A stretch of 64,000 nucleotides of DNA from Parabacteroides johnsonii DSM 18315 (GCF_025151045.1 NZ_CP102285.1:496001-560000), one strand, 5' to 3'; shown: positions 28,098-37,876, counted from the first letter of the stretch. Numbers and translations are program-made. The notes: generated by a model not told the origin, from the letters alone.

Positions 28098-29462
28098 ATG
28101 AAGATCAAAGTATTATTGTTGGCTCTCGGATGCTCTATGATGTCGTTCGGAGCTTATGCACAAAAAGGTGTGGATACTGGTACTCCGTTCGGTTCTGGTG
28201 AAGATAGCGTACGTTGTATTACCAATATCAGCTTGTTTGTCCCTTACGCCAAAGCAGGGAATTTCAAGGATGCTTATGAATTCTGGCATCAGGCTTATAC
28301 CGAATGCCCGGGAGCTCATAAGGATATCTACTTGTATGGTGTGAGAATCATGGACTGGAAAATCAATACCGAGAAAGATCCGGCTAAGAAAGCTGCTCTT
28401 ATCGATGACTTGATGAAGGTTTATGATACGCGTGTGAAATATTTCGGTAATGACCGGAAGTATGGTAAGGACTGGATTGTTGCTCGTAAGGCTGCTGATT
28501 ATATCCGTCTTAAGGGAGATAATGCAGATCCGAAAGTGTATTATGCTTGGTTAGGTGAAGTGATCAATGAGTTTGGTGAAAACTCTGAAGCAATGGGGGT
28601 ATCCTTGTATATGATGGGATCTCACCGTCAATTGTTGGCTGATCCTAATTTCAAAGAAACTTATTTGGAAGACTATTTGAAATGTTCCAAAATCATTGCA
28701 ACTCAGTTGGCTGCAGCTCAAGCAGCAAATAATGAAAAAGAAGTAAAGAACCTGACTACCTACAAGTCTGCCATCGATGGCGGTTTTGCAGGAAGTGGTG
28801 CTGCTGATTGCGAAACATTGCAGAATATGTATGCTTCCAAAGTTGAAGCAGCAAAGGACGATCTGCCTGCATTGAAAGAAATCGTATCTCTGTTGAGACG
28901 TGTTCGTTGCCAGGAAATCGATGCTTTCTATACTGCTGCAGGTTATGCTTATAAACTGGAACCGAGTGCGGATGCCGCTCTGGGTATTGCAAAACAGGCT
29001 GTAAAAGCTAAAGATTATGATAAGGCTATTCAGTATTTTGAAGAAGCTGCCAATATGGAAACGGATGCTGTTTCAAAGGCTGAAGACTATTATCTGATCG
29101 GTGTACTGTTGTTCGAACAGAACAATATGTCAAAAGCAAGACAATATTGCCAGAAAGCAATCGAAACCAATCCTGATTACGGTGCACCGTACATTCTGAT
29201 CGGTAATATGTATGCTAAATCTGCAAAATCTATCTATCCGAATGATGCCGTTTTGGCGAAAGCTGTTTACTATGCAGCTATCGATAAATTTGAAAAGGCA
29301 AGACAGGTAGACCAGAATGTAGCAGAAGACGCTGGTAAATTGGCTAATACTTATCGTGCTCACCTTCCTTCTACGGAAGAAGTTTTCATGCACCCGGATC
29401 TGGAAAAAGGAAAAACTTTCAAAATCGGGGGCTGGATTGGTGAGACTGTCACAATCAGATAA
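28098..29462 (+). CDS. Secreted TPR-repeat protein
   Basis: 454 residues. Signal peptide (LLLALGCSMMSFGAYAQ), an N-terminal helical region with YAKAGNFKDAYEFWHQAY, and C-terminal canonical TPRs (AVKAKDYDKAIQYFEEAAN, EDYYLIGVLLFEQNNMSKARQYCQKAIETNPDYGAPY). It is 2 bp before lptC and 29 bp after the barrel gene. It probably acts in the periplasm on outer-membrane proteins or LPS transport; this is inferred from context only. Confidence 0.8.
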   Translation: MKIKVLLLALGCSMMSFGAYAQKGVDTGTPFGSGEDSVRCITNISLFVPYAKAGNFKDAYEFWHQAYTECPGAHKDIYLYGVRIMDWKINTEKDPAKKAALIDDLMKVYDTRVKYFGNDRKYGKDWIVARKAADYIRLKGDNADPKVYYAWLGEVINEFGENSEAMGVSLYMMGSHRQLLADPNFKETYLEDYLKCSKIIATQLAAAQAANNEKEVKNLTTYKSAIDGGFAGSGAADCETLQNMYASKVEAAKDDLPALKEIVSLLRRVRCQEIDAFYTAAGYAYKLEPSADAALGIAKQAVKAKDYDKAIQYFEEAANMETDAVSKAEDYYLIGVLLFEQNNMSKARQYCQKAIETNPDYGAPYILIGNMYAKSAKSIYPNDAVLAKAVYYAAIDKFEKARQVDQNVAEDAGKLANTYRAHLPSTEEVFMHPDLEKGKTFKIGGWIGETVTIR

Positions 29463-29464
29463 TT

Positions 29465-30205
29465 ATGATTAAGAAGCGTTTTCTTTGTAAAACGAACGAG
29501 CAAGGCATAACAACTATCTTAGTGGTAGTTGTTATGCTTCTTTTATTTACTGCCTCTTGTAATGGCGATAACAAGGAAGTTGTTGTGGTTGCTTTCGATC
29601 CCGAAACAACTTATACACTGAGGACTACTGATTATACTACTCAGTTCTCCGATTCGGGAATTACGCGTTATCGTGCTACCGCTAAAGAATTTTTGAAATT
29701 CGATAAAGCAAAAGAACCGTTCTCGTATTTTCCAGAAGGTATTTATGTGGAGAAATTCGATACCTTGTTTAATATTGAAGCAAGTCTTAAAGCTGATACG
29801 GCTTATAACTATGAGAAGAAAGGACTATGGAAACTGATAGGTAATGTGAAGGTTGAGAATCTGGAAGGGAAAAAATTTGAAACTTCCTTACTTTTTTGGG
29901 ACCAGAAAGAAGAAAAAGTCTATTCTGATAAATACATTCGGATACAAGAAGAAGATAAGATTATAACAGGTGTCGGATTCGAGTCAAATCAGAATATGAC
30001 TCAATATAAGATATTTAATTCTCAGGGGATATTCCCAGTCAGTGAATCGGCAACGACCGATTCGACCCCAAATACTGTTCCGGCAGATTCTGTACCCGTA
30101 GCCGTCAATCCTGCTACAGCAACTGTTCCGCAGAAGCAGCCGGTACAAATGGAAAAAGCGGCTCCACAGAAATTGGTGCCGGTCGAGATGGATAAAAAGA
30201 AGTAA
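29465..30205 (+). CDS. lptC: LPS export protein LptC
   Basis: 246 residues. Lipoprotein-like N-terminus (VVVVMLLLFTASC), then an LptC/OstA-like beta-jellyroll: TQFSDSGITRYRATAKEFLKF, FPEGIYVEKFDT, NVKVENLEGKKFETSLLFWDQKEEKVYSDKYIRI. These are typical of Bacteroidota LptC, which relays LPS from LptBFG to the periplasmic bridge. The C-terminus adds a proline/alanine-rich tail of about 50 residues not needed for the fold. Its stop overlaps the next start (TAATG). Confidence 0.88.
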   Translation: MIKKRFLCKTNEQGITTILVVVVMLLLFTASCNGDNKEVVVVAFDPETTYTLRTTDYTTQFSDSGITRYRATAKEFLKFDKAKEPFSYFPEGIYVEKFDTLFNIEASLKADTAYNYEKKGLWKLIGNVKVENLEGKKFETSLLFWDQKEEKVYSDKYIRIQEEDKIITGVGFESNQNMTQYKIFNSQGIFPVSESATTDSTPNTVPADSVPVAVNPATATVPQKQPVQMEKAAPQKLVPVEMDKKK

Positions 30206-31461
30206 TGGGCGCACTTACATACATATTAATATCATTGGCTTTTTCTGCGTTCTTTTCAGGAATGGAGATCGCCTTTATCTCTTCCAATAAGTTACGTTTC
30301 GAACTTGACAAAAAGGAAAAAAGCCTAACGAGTAAGATTCTGGATGTATTTTACCGGAACCCGCATCAGTTTATATCTACAATGCTGGTCGGAAACAATA
30401 TTGCGTTGGTGGTCTACGGTTTGCAGATGGCGATTATACTGGAACCGTTTATTGCGCATTTGGTAAATAACGAGGCACTGATTGTTTTGATTCAGTCTAT
30501 AATCTCGACTATCCTGATATTGTTTACCGGAGAATTTATTCCAAAGACTGTTTTTAAATTGAATCCGAACTTTTCGCTTACGTTATTTTCGGTGCCTTTG
30601 TTAATCATATATGTTGTTTTGTATCCGATTTCTAAATTTTCTTCTTTGCTCTCTTTCCTGATTCTGAAAATTGCAGGTGTAAAGAATGTGACCGGTTCGA
30701 CGCAGCGGGCATTGGGTAAAGTCGACCTTGATTATTTTATTCAGCAGAGTATTGAAGATGCGCCTCAAAATTCAGATATGGATACGGAGGTGAAGATTTT
30801 TCAGAATGCACTTGATTTCTCGAATGTGCGTTTGCGTGATTGTATTGTTCCCCGTACGGAAATTGTAGCTTGTGATAAGACGGCTACTCTTGAGGAATTG
30901 CGTTCCCGTTTTATAGAGACGGGACTTTCCAAGATACTTGTTTATAATGAAAATATAGATGATATTGTCGGATACATCCATTCTTCGGAAATGTTTAAAA
31001 ACCCGGATGACTGGACACAGAGTATCCGGAGCGTCTCGATCGTTCCCGAAACGATGGCAGCCAATAAATTGATGAGAGTCTTGATGCAGGACAAGAAAAG
31101 CATGGCTGTCGTGGTGGATGAGTTCGGAGGAACTTCGGGAATCGTAACCTTGGAAGACCTGGTGGAAGAAATATTCGGAGAGATAGAAGACGAGCATGAT
31201 ATCAAGTCGTATGTCGCCAAGAAGGTGGAAGATGACGAGTATCTGTTGTCCGGTCGTATAGAGATCGATACGCTGAATGAGAAGTTTGACCTGGAATTGC
31301 CGGAGTCGGACGATTATGTGACGATTGCCGGTTTTATATTGCATTTTTATCAGAAATTTCCGAAGTTGAATGAAACGGTTGTAATCGATAAATATTCTTT
31401 TAAAATCATAAAAGTGACAGCTACGAAAATCGAATTAGTTCGTATGAAAGTAGTGAGTTAA
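30205..31461 (+). CDS. CNNM/CorC-type transporter with CBS domains (hemolysin family)
   Basis: 418 residues: DUF21/CNNM membrane domain (about 1-185, with SAFFSGMEIAFISSNKLR and LVGNNIALVVYG), paired CBS domains about 200-320 (IVPRTEIVACDKTATLEEL, KSMAVVVDEFGGTSGIVTLEDLVEEIFGEI), and a C-terminal CorC_HlyC domain. Relatives export magnesium or sodium across the inner membrane. Named hemolysins historically, but not toxins. It overlaps lptC by one base and is likely translationally coupled. Confidence 0.9.
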   Translation: MGALTYILISLAFSAFFSGMEIAFISSNKLRFELDKKEKSLTSKILDVFYRNPHQFISTMLVGNNIALVVYGLQMAIILEPFIAHLVNNEALIVLIQSIISTILILFTGEFIPKTVFKLNPNFSLTLFSVPLLIIYVVLYPISKFSSLLSFLILKIAGVKNVTGSTQRALGKVDLDYFIQQSIEDAPQNSDMDTEVKIFQNALDFSNVRLRDCIVPRTEIVACDKTATLEELRSRFIETGLSKILVYNENIDDIVGYIHSSEMFKNPDDWTQSIRSVSIVPETMAANKLMRVLMQDKKSMAVVVDEFGGTSGIVTLEDLVEEIFGEIEDEHDIKSYVAKKVEDDEYLLSGRIEIDTLNEKFDLELPESDDYVTIAGFILHFYQKFPKLNETVVIDKYSFKIIKVTATKIELVRMKVVS

Positions 31462-31558
31462 TTAAAAAAAGAGCATAAAAAGATGCAGCAATCTCTTTTT
31501 TTCGTATCTTCGTGCCCTTAAAATGTAGAATAATAAACTTTAAAATAGATAAAGATAA

Positions 31559-33697
31559 ATGGCTACGCTGGAAAAAATCAGAAGCAAAGCAGGACTGCTG
31601 GTACTCGTTGTGGGGGTGGCATTGTTCGCTTTTATCATCGGTGACTTTTTGAACTCCGGTTCTACTTATTTCAGACAATCGCAGGAGAAGGTTGCGGAAG
31701 TAGACGGAGAAGTTATTAAAATTCAAGAATTTCAGGATCGTGTGGACGAAATGACTGAAATGTACAAAATGCAGACAGGTTCCACTAGTCTGCCCGAAGA
31801 ATACCAGACTCAAATCCGTCAGTCTGTATTCGATGGTATGGTACAGGATATCGTTTTGAATGAAGCAACTTCCGAATTAGGAATGGGAGTAGGTCCTGAA
31901 GAACTGTTCGATATGGTTCAAGGTGAAAACATTTCTCCGATGATCCAACAGATGCAGATGTTCGTGAATCCGCAGACAGGTGCATTTGACAAAACTGCAT
32001 TATTAAACTTTTTAAAGACTATCGACGATGATAATATCGCCAATTATCCTGCTGACCAGCAGGCGCAGTTGTTGCAGGCTCGTCAGTTCTGGATGTTCTG
32101 GGAAAAGAATATCAAACGTCAGCGTCTGGAACAGAAATATACGACTTTGTTGAGCAAGGCTGTTTCAGCCAACAAACTGGATGCAAAAGATGCTTTCGAC
32201 GGTTCGGCTGTAAGTTCTGATATCGTTTATGCAATGCAATCTTATGCTTCTATTCCTGATTCTACAATACAGGTAAGCAAGAGTGACATCGAAAAGCTGT
32301 ACAATCAGCGTAAAGAGTTGTTCAAGCAGAAAGAAGGAAAAGTAATCAAATATATCGCTGTCGACATCCGTCCAAGCAAAGAAGACTACGACAAAGCAAG
32401 TGCGGAGATCGAAGCATTGAAGAGTGAGTTGGCTACTTCTGAAAAAGTGGCTGATTTGGTGACGGAAAATTCTGAAATACCTTATATGGATGCTTTCTTT
32501 ACAGAGAATGCATTAGACCCTGAAATGAAGCAATTTGTAAAGACTGCAAATGTTGGTGACGTATACGGTCCTGTTTTTGAAAACGATAAATACAGATTGT
32601 TTAAGTTGGTCGATAAAACCGTTGCTCCTGACTCTGTGAAGGTCAGTCATATTATGTTGGCAAATACAGGCGATGAAGCTGCTATCAAAGCAAAAGCCGA
32701 TAGCTTGTTGAACGTATTGAAGAAAGGTGGTGACTTTGCTGCCTTAGCAAAGGAATATTCGGCTGACCAAGCTGCTGAAAAGGGGGGTGAACTGGGTTGG
32801 TTTACTGAAGCGACAGCTTTGAGAGGTGTAAATGATGATTTCAAAAAAGCTGTTTTCTCGACTCCGGTCAATGATTATTCAATTGTAAAATCTTTGTATG
32901 GTACACATATCATCAAGGTTACCGATAAGACTGCAAATGTTGACAAATATAAAGTGGCAGATATCGATATGACCGTATCGCCGAGTACAAAAACTTATGG
33001 TAACATTTATAATGAATTGAACCAGTTCATTTCAAAGAATCAGAATATGGATAAATTGGATGATGCCGCTAAAGAAGCCGGTTACAACCTGTTGTCTAAT
33101 GTGACAGTAACTGCTAACGACCAGTTGCTGGGTTCTATCAAGAATTCGCGTCCGGTAATCCGGTGGGCGTTCCAGAACAGCAAAGGTGATATTTCTGAAA
33201 TTTTCGAATGTGACGATAAGTTTGTGATTGCTGCTATTCAGGGTACGTTGCCAGAAGGTTACCGTTCTTTGGAATCTGTAACTCCAATGTTGAAATCAGA
33301 GTTGATCGCCCAGAAGAAGGGAGAAAAGATCGTGCAGGATCTGTCTGCTAAGAATTTGAGTTCTGTCGATGCTTATGCTCAGGCTATGAATTCTTCTGCA
33401 GATTCTGTTAAGTTCGTTAGCTTTGCAACGCGCCGTATCGCAGGTATCGGTGTTGAACCGAAGTTGAATGCAATGGTTTCCTTGGCTCAGAAAGATCAGC
33501 TGAGCGCTCCGGTTGCCGGTAACAACGGTGTATATGTATTTAAGGTATACGAACAGAACAAGGATGCCAAGAATTATGACGAAGCTGCCGAAATCAAAAC
33601 ATTGGATGCTTCTAACGCTTACCGTTTCGGTTTCCAGGCTATCCAGTCATTAGTTAATAAAGCTGATGTAGAAGATAACCGTATCCGCTTCTATTAA
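31559..33697 (+). CDS. PpiD-like periplasmic peptidyl-prolyl isomerase/chaperone
   Basis: 712 residues. One N-terminal membrane anchor (GLLVLVVGVALFAFIIGDFL), SurA_N-like chaperone segment (VDGEVIKIQEFQDRVDEM), a parvulin domain about residues 360-460 (VKVSHIMLANTGDEA, DFAALAKEYSADQAAEKGGELGWFTE, LYGTHIIKVTDK), and a C-terminal helical extension. It helps fold exported proteins at the inner membrane exit of Sec. A strong terminator follows. Confidence 0.9.
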   Translation: MATLEKIRSKAGLLVLVVGVALFAFIIGDFLNSGSTYFRQSQEKVAEVDGEVIKIQEFQDRVDEMTEMYKMQTGSTSLPEEYQTQIRQSVFDGMVQDIVLNEATSELGMGVGPEELFDMVQGENISPMIQQMQMFVNPQTGAFDKTALLNFLKTIDDDNIANYPADQQAQLLQARQFWMFWEKNIKRQRLEQKYTTLLSKAVSANKLDAKDAFDGSAVSSDIVYAMQSYASIPDSTIQVSKSDIEKLYNQRKELFKQKEGKVIKYIAVDIRPSKEDYDKASAEIEALKSELATSEKVADLVTENSEIPYMDAFFTENALDPEMKQFVKTANVGDVYGPVFENDKYRLFKLVDKTVAPDSVKVSHIMLANTGDEAAIKAKADSLLNVLKKGGDFAALAKEYSADQAAEKGGELGWFTEATALRGVNDDFKKAVFSTPVNDYSIVKSLYGTHIIKVTDKTANVDKYKVADIDMTVSPSTKTYGNIYNELNQFISKNQNMDKLDDAAKEAGYNLLSNVTVTANDQLLGSIKNSRPVIRWAFQNSKGDISEIFECDDKFVIAAIQGTLPEGYRSLESVTPMLKSELIAQKKGEKIVQDLSAKNLSSVDAYAQAMNSSADSVKFVSFATRRIAGIGVEPKLNAMVSLAQKDQLSAPVAGNNGVYVFKVYEQNKDAKNYDEAAEIKTLDASNAYRFGFQAIQSLVNKADVEDNRIRFY

Positions 33698-33742
33698 TAG
33701 TTGAACTGTTGTGGCAGCCAGATACTGCCAATTCATCATAGG

Positions 33743-33777
33743 AAACCGCCAATCGCAGTCGATTGGCGGTTTTTTTG
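33743..33777 (+). terminator. Rho-independent terminator after ppiD-like gene
   Basis: A 13-bp stem, 33743-33755 with 33760-33772, loop CAGT, then TTTTG. The T-run directly abuts the -7 element of rlmN. Confidence 0.9.
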
Positions 33778-33785
33778 TATCTTTG
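33778..33785 (+). promoter_or_regulatory. -7 element of rlmN
   Basis: TATCTTTG, perfect TAnnTTTG, 24 bp before ATG 33810. Its -33 region falls inside the preceding terminator hairpin and has no TTTG box. Confidence 0.6.
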
Positions 33786-33809
33786 CATGAAAGAAACAGA
33801 AGAAGGATT

Positions 33810-34841
33810 ATGAGTGAGAAAAGACGTTTATTGGGAATGACTTTAGAAGAACTGAAAGGCGTGGCTTCCGAAGCTGGACTTCCAGGTTATGCAGCCAAGC
33901 AGATAGCTGACTGGCTGTATAAGAAAAAAGTTACTTCTATAGCAGCGATGACGAATATTGCCGCGGCAAAACGCACCTTGTTGGAGGAAAGCTTTGAGGT
34001 GGGAGCCGTGCCTCCTTCCGATTTGATGAAGTCGGTGGATGGAACGATCAAGTATTTGTATCCTGCCGGTCCCGGTAATTTTGTTGAGTCTGTGTATATC
34101 CCGACGGAGGACAGGGCGACATTGTGTGTCTCTTCCCAGGTAGGGTGTAAAATGAATTGTCTTTTCTGTATGACTGGCAAACAGGGTTTTACCAAGAACT
34201 TGTCAGCTAACGAGATCCTGAACCAGATACAATCCTTACCGGAAACGGAGGAACTGACCAATATCGTTTTTATGGGAATGGGGGAACCATTGGACAATGT
34301 GGATGAGCTGTTTAAAGTATTGGAAATCCTGACTGCTCCTTACGGATATGCATGGAGTCCGAAGCGAATCACAGTTTCGACTATCGGAGTTGCCAAAGGA
34401 TTAAAACGGTTTCTTGAAGAGAGCGAATGCCATTTGGCCGTCAGCCTGCATTCCCCTTATCCGGGCGAACGGCTCTCCTTGATGCCGGTTGAAAAGGCTT
34501 TTCCTGCGCGTGATATTATCGAGACGATCAAACAATATGATTTTACGCACCAACGCCGTATTTCGTTCGAATACATTGTTTTTAAAAATTTGAATGATGA
34601 TCTTCAACATGCGAAGGCTTTGGTTTGTTTATTAGATAAAGTCCCTTGCAGAGTCAACCTGATCCGTTTTCATGCAATCCCCAATGTGTCGTTGGAAAGT
34701 TCGGACTTGGCAAGAATGGAGGCGTTCCGGGATACGTTGAATGCAGCTGGCATTGTTTGTACGATCCGGGCATCACGAGGAGAAGATATATTTGCCGCAT
34801 GCGGGATGCTTTCTACAGCTAAGAAACAACAAAAAGAATAG
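33810..34841 (+). CDS. rlmN: Dual-specificity RNA methyltransferase RlmN
   Basis: 343 residues. Radical SAM cluster motif CKMNCLFCMTG, the FMGMGEPLDN motif, VSTIGVAKGLKRF, LAVSLHSPYPGERLSLMPVEK, and the C-terminal catalytic cysteine in ASRGEDIFAACGML. It methylates C2 of A2503 in 23S rRNA and A37 in some tRNAs. ATG 33810 gives the usual N-terminus (GMTLEELKGVASEAGLPGYAAKQIADWLY); the upstream open frame runs through the terminator and promoter. Confidence 0.96.
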   Translation: MSEKRRLLGMTLEELKGVASEAGLPGYAAKQIADWLYKKKVTSIAAMTNIAAAKRTLLEESFEVGAVPPSDLMKSVDGTIKYLYPAGPGNFVESVYIPTEDRATLCVSSQVGCKMNCLFCMTGKQGFTKNLSANEILNQIQSLPETEELTNIVFMGMGEPLDNVDELFKVLEILTAPYGYAWSPKRITVSTIGVAKGLKRFLEESECHLAVSLHSPYPGERLSLMPVEKAFPARDIIETIKQYDFTHQRRISFEYIVFKNLNDDLQHAKALVCLLDKVPCRVNLIRFHAIPNVSLESSDLARMEAFRDTLNAAGIVCTIRASRGEDIFAACGMLSTAKKQQKE

Positions 34842-34869
34842 AAATGGTATCTTTTGAGGGAAAAGAAGC

Positions 34870-34877
34870 TATATTTG
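34870..34877 (+). promoter_or_regulatory. -7 element of the DUF4837 gene
   Basis: TATATTTG, perfect TAnnTTTG, 23 bp before the ATG at 34901. Confidence 0.55.
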
Positions 34878-34900
34878 TATAACAAAAAAATTAAACGGGT

Positions 34901-35932
34901 ATGAAAACACATTCTTTATTGATCAGCTTTTTAGTGCTTCTTATCATGATGGGAGCATGTAGTTCGGGCCCGGTGATGAGAAATGCTACCGGTTTCGCCT
35001 ATGAAATTGTTGTGACGATGGATAAAGCTGACTGGGATGCTCCTGCCGGAAAGGCTATCAAAGCCGAACTGACTTCCGATATTCCGGGACTGCCACAGTC
35101 CGAACCAGCCTTTAAGATCACCTATGCGACTCCTGACCAGTTTAACGGTCTGTTAACGTATGTACGCAATGTTTTGATTGTTAAGATAGATAAGTCTCAG
35201 TATACGAAAGTTTCACTGAACTATGAGAACAATCGCTGGGCGAAAGGCCAGGTTGTGATGACGTTGACAGCTCCTGACGATGCAGCCATTCTTGAATACG
35301 TAAAGGCTCATCCACGGAACATAGTGGATTTTTTTACCAAATGTGAAAGAAACCGTACGATCGAGCAATTGGAGAAAGAACACAGTCCGGTGGTTATGGA
35401 TCATGTGAAGGATCGCTTTAACGTTATGTTGAGTGCTCCGGCAAACATGACTTATTTCCGTGACACGACCGGCTTTTTCTGGGCTTCCAACAATGCTAAT
35501 ACTGGACGTACGGATATTGTCGTCTATGATTTTCCATATAAGGATGCCAATACTTTTACAGCCGACTATCTGATTGCAAAACGTGACTCTGTTATGAAGC
35601 TGAATATGCCGGGAACGTTTCCGGGATCTTATATGGCTACGGATACAGCATGGGTGACTTATACCCCGACAACGGTAAATGACAAATATTGTGGTGTGCT
35701 GCGTGGTTTGTGGCATATGAAAGGTGATATGATGGGCGGTCCGTTCGTTAGTCATGCACGTTTGGACGAAAAGAATAATCGGGTTGTAGTCGTTGAAGGC
35801 TTCGTATTCGCCCCAGAGACGGATAAGCGCAATTTTATCCGTCGTGTCGAATCTGCATTGTATACTTTGCGCCTGCCTGGTGAATTTGAAGAAACACAGG
35901 TGGAGAAACTGGATGTTCCTGAAGAGAAATAA
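34901..35932 (+). CDS. DUF4837 family lipoprotein
   Basis: 343 residues with a lipobox (LLIMMGAC-SSG). The mature part resembles DUF4837: GFAYEIVVTMDKADWDAPAGKA near the start, NVLIVKIDKSQYTK, and a C-terminal MKGDMMGGPFVSHARLD region. Function is unknown; the family is a conserved Bacteroidales envelope protein. It lies between rlmN and pdxA. Confidence 0.8.
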   Translation: MKTHSLLISFLVLLIMMGACSSGPVMRNATGFAYEIVVTMDKADWDAPAGKAIKAELTSDIPGLPQSEPAFKITYATPDQFNGLLTYVRNVLIVKIDKSQYTKVSLNYENNRWAKGQVVMTLTAPDDAAILEYVKAHPRNIVDFFTKCERNRTIEQLEKEHSPVVMDHVKDRFNVMLSAPANMTYFRDTTGFFWASNNANTGRTDIVVYDFPYKDANTFTADYLIAKRDSVMKLNMPGTFPGSYMATDTAWVTYTPTTVNDKYCGVLRGLWHMKGDMMGGPFVSHARLDEKNNRVVVVEGFVFAPETDKRNFIRRVESALYTLRLPGEFEETQVEKLDVPEEK

Positions 35933-35941
35933 CAAAAAATT

Positions 35942-35983
35942 ATGATTTATAGTAGAGATGGGATAAATCATAAATCATAAATC
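35942..35983. repeat. AAATCAT intergenic repeat with inverted copy
   Basis: ATGATTTAT (35942-35950) and ATAAATCAT (35963-35971) are inverted copies, followed by two further AAATCAT units. Related AAATCAT clusters lie before the response-regulator gene (11562-11585) and after panC (63957-63990). Confidence 0.5.
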
Positions 35984-35990
35984 AAAATAT

Positions 35991-37091
35991 ATGGAAGAAC
36001 GATTGGTTAAGGTGGGCATTACCCACGGAGATATAAATGGTATCGGTTACGAGGTGATACTGAAAACATTGTCGGATACTCGTATAACCGAACTTTGCAC
36101 GCCGGTCATTTACGGTTCGTCGAAGATCGCCGCTTATCACAGAAAGGCCTTGGAGCTGCCCGCTGTAAATTTGAGTATCATTGCACAGGCTGAAGATGCC
36201 GGAGTAAACCGGGTGAACGTTATCAATTGTGTGGATGACGAGACTAAAGTTGAGTTGTGTCAATCTACAACTGTTGCTGGCGAAGCCGCTTATCTGGCTC
36301 TGGAGGCTGCCGTTACCGACTTGAAACGTGGTGCGGTGGATGTATTGGTAACAGCTCCTATCAATAAACACAATATACAGAATGAACAATTTCATTTTCC
36401 CGGTCACACAGAATACCTGGAGCAATGTTTCGGAGGTTTGGGAAAAAAGGCATTGATGATTCTGATGAAAGATAATCTTCGTGTTGCGCTGGTGACGGGA
36501 CATATTCCATTGGCCCAGGTCGCATCAAAGATTACTGTTGAAGATATTGTGTCCAAATTGCGTATTTTTAATCAGTCTCTTAAGCAGGATTTCGGAATCG
36601 TGCGTCCTCGTATAGCAGTCCTTTCATTAAATCCGCATGCTGGAGATGCCGGATTGTTAGGTAAGGAGGAGGAAGAAATAATTGTCCCGGCTATCCAGGA
36701 AGCAGAGAAGAGGGGGGTGATGTCTTTCGGACCGTATGCTGCTGATGGCTTCTTTGGTTCGCAAATGTACGATAAATTCGATGGTGTACTGGCTATGTAT
36801 CACGATCAGGGTTTGGCTCCCTTTAAAACGTTGGCGATGGATGATGGTGTTAATTATACGGCAGGTTTATCGATCGTACGGACTTCACCGGCTCATGGTA
36901 CGGCTTATGATATTGCCGGTCAGAATGTAGCCTCTGAAGAATCTTTCCGTCAAGCTTTATATGCTGCTTTGGATATTTACCGGAACCGTACTCGTTATCG
37001 GGAGGCAACAGCCAACCCGCTACGCAAGCAGTATTTCGATAAGGGAGGCGACAATGAAAAGCTCGACCTGACCAAAGAGGAAGACGAATAA
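35991..37091 (+). CDS. pdxA: 4-hydroxythreonine-4-phosphate dehydrogenase
   Basis: 366 residues, family length. Motifs: GITHGDINGIGYEV, VTAPINKHNIQ, FPGHTEYLEQ (metal-binding His), MYHDQGLAPFK and TSPAHGTAYDIAG, holding the conserved His residues of the zinc site. It oxidises 4-phosphohydroxy-threonine in pyridoxal phosphate synthesis. A terminator follows at 37118. Confidence 0.95.
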   Translation: MEERLVKVGITHGDINGIGYEVILKTLSDTRITELCTPVIYGSSKIAAYHRKALELPAVNLSIIAQAEDAGVNRVNVINCVDDETKVELCQSTTVAGEAAYLALEAAVTDLKRGAVDVLVTAPINKHNIQNEQFHFPGHTEYLEQCFGGLGKKALMILMKDNLRVALVTGHIPLAQVASKITVEDIVSKLRIFNQSLKQDFGIVRPRIAVLSLNPHAGDAGLLGKEEEEIIVPAIQEAEKRGVMSFGPYAADGFFGSQMYDKFDGVLAMYHDQGLAPFKTLAMDDGVNYTAGLSIVRTSPAHGTAYDIAGQNVASEESFRQALYAALDIYRNRTRYREATANPLRKQYFDKGGDNEKLDLTKEEDE

Positions 37092-37117
37092 CCGGAAGTT
37101 CGGAAATCATTTAAATC

Positions 37118-37163
37118 AAAAAGCCATTTCTTACTTTACGAACAAAGTTGGAAATGGCTTTTT
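37118..37163 (+). terminator. pdxA terminator
   Basis: A perfect 13-bp stem, 37118-37130 (AAAAAGCCATTTC) with 37151-37163, 20-base loop, then GTTTTTTG. Confidence 0.85.
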
Positions 37164-37400
37164 GTTTTTTGTCCGTAGTAGAAAAGTAAAAGAGGGGTGT
37201 TTTTTGTTGTAAGTTCCTGTTTAATCGTTTGTTAGTTGGAGTTATGTCATTCTTGTATTTTACTTAAATATATAATTGTGGATATGAGGCGGAGAGGGAG
37301 AATGCCCAAACTGAATCAGGGACAGTCCTTTTTTTCGCCATTTTTTTTTTGAAAGGAAAAGTTTGTGTAAGTTTGCGGTTTCAAAAGGATATTAAGTATT
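37164..37400 (+). promoter_or_regulatory. Intergenic region with promoter of the lipid operon
   Basis: The 237 bp hold T- and A-rich tracts (a run of ten T at 37341-37350) and a -7 element TAAGTTTG at 37368-37375, 25 bp before the start codon. TTTG at 37348-37351 is too close (16 bp) for a standard -33 box. No other structure stands out. Confidence 0.5.
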
Positions 37401-37871
37401 ATGTTTAAGGATAAAACGATTGTATATACATCAGGGACATTCGATATGTTCCATTACAACCATCTTCGGATGATAAACTATGCCCGCAGCCTTGCGGATA
37501 TTTTGATTGTAGGGGTGAGTACGGATGAATTGGTGTCTTCTTATAAGGCGAAGCCGATCATTCCTTTTACAGAGCGTCTGCAAATTATCGAAGCATTGAA
37601 GACTCCCGATATTGTCATTCCACAACATACGTTGGATCATTCCGAAATAGTCAAAAAGCTGAATATCGACGCTTTTGTTGTGGGGGACGACTGGTATGGC
37701 AAGTATGATTATTTGAAGGACTTGGGCGTACAGGTGTTCTATTTCCCTTATGGGACGGGAGTGTCCTCTTCCAACTTGAAGAAAACGATCCATGATTCAT
37801 ACGAAGCGAATTTGAAGTCTCAGCGGCAGTCCAAACCTGAATCTGTTAAAGGCTTCGGTGAAAAAGAATAA
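37401..37871 (+). CDS. Cytidylyltransferase-like nucleotidyltransferase (TagD/GCT type)
   Basis: 156 residues. HxGH-type nucleotidyltransferase signature in SGTFDMFHYNHLRMINYAR (here HYNH), KPIIPFTERLQIIEAL, and a TagD-like VVGDDWYGKYDY segment with GTGVSSSNLKKTI (ISSTxI position). Such enzymes make CDP-glycerol or similar CDP-alcohols from CTP. It is first in a four-gene operon with a CDP-alcohol phosphotransferase, so CDP-glycerol or CDP-ethanolamine supply is likely. The substrate cannot be read directly. Confidence 0.82.
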   Translation: MFKDKTIVYTSGTFDMFHYNHLRMINYARSLADILIVGVSTDELVSSYKAKPIIPFTERLQIIEALKTPDIVIPQHTLDHSEIVKKLNIDAFVVGDDWYGKYDYLKDLGVQVFYFPYGTGVSSSNLKKTIHDSYEANLKSQRQSKPESVKGFGEKE

Positions 37872-37876
37872 GGGTG

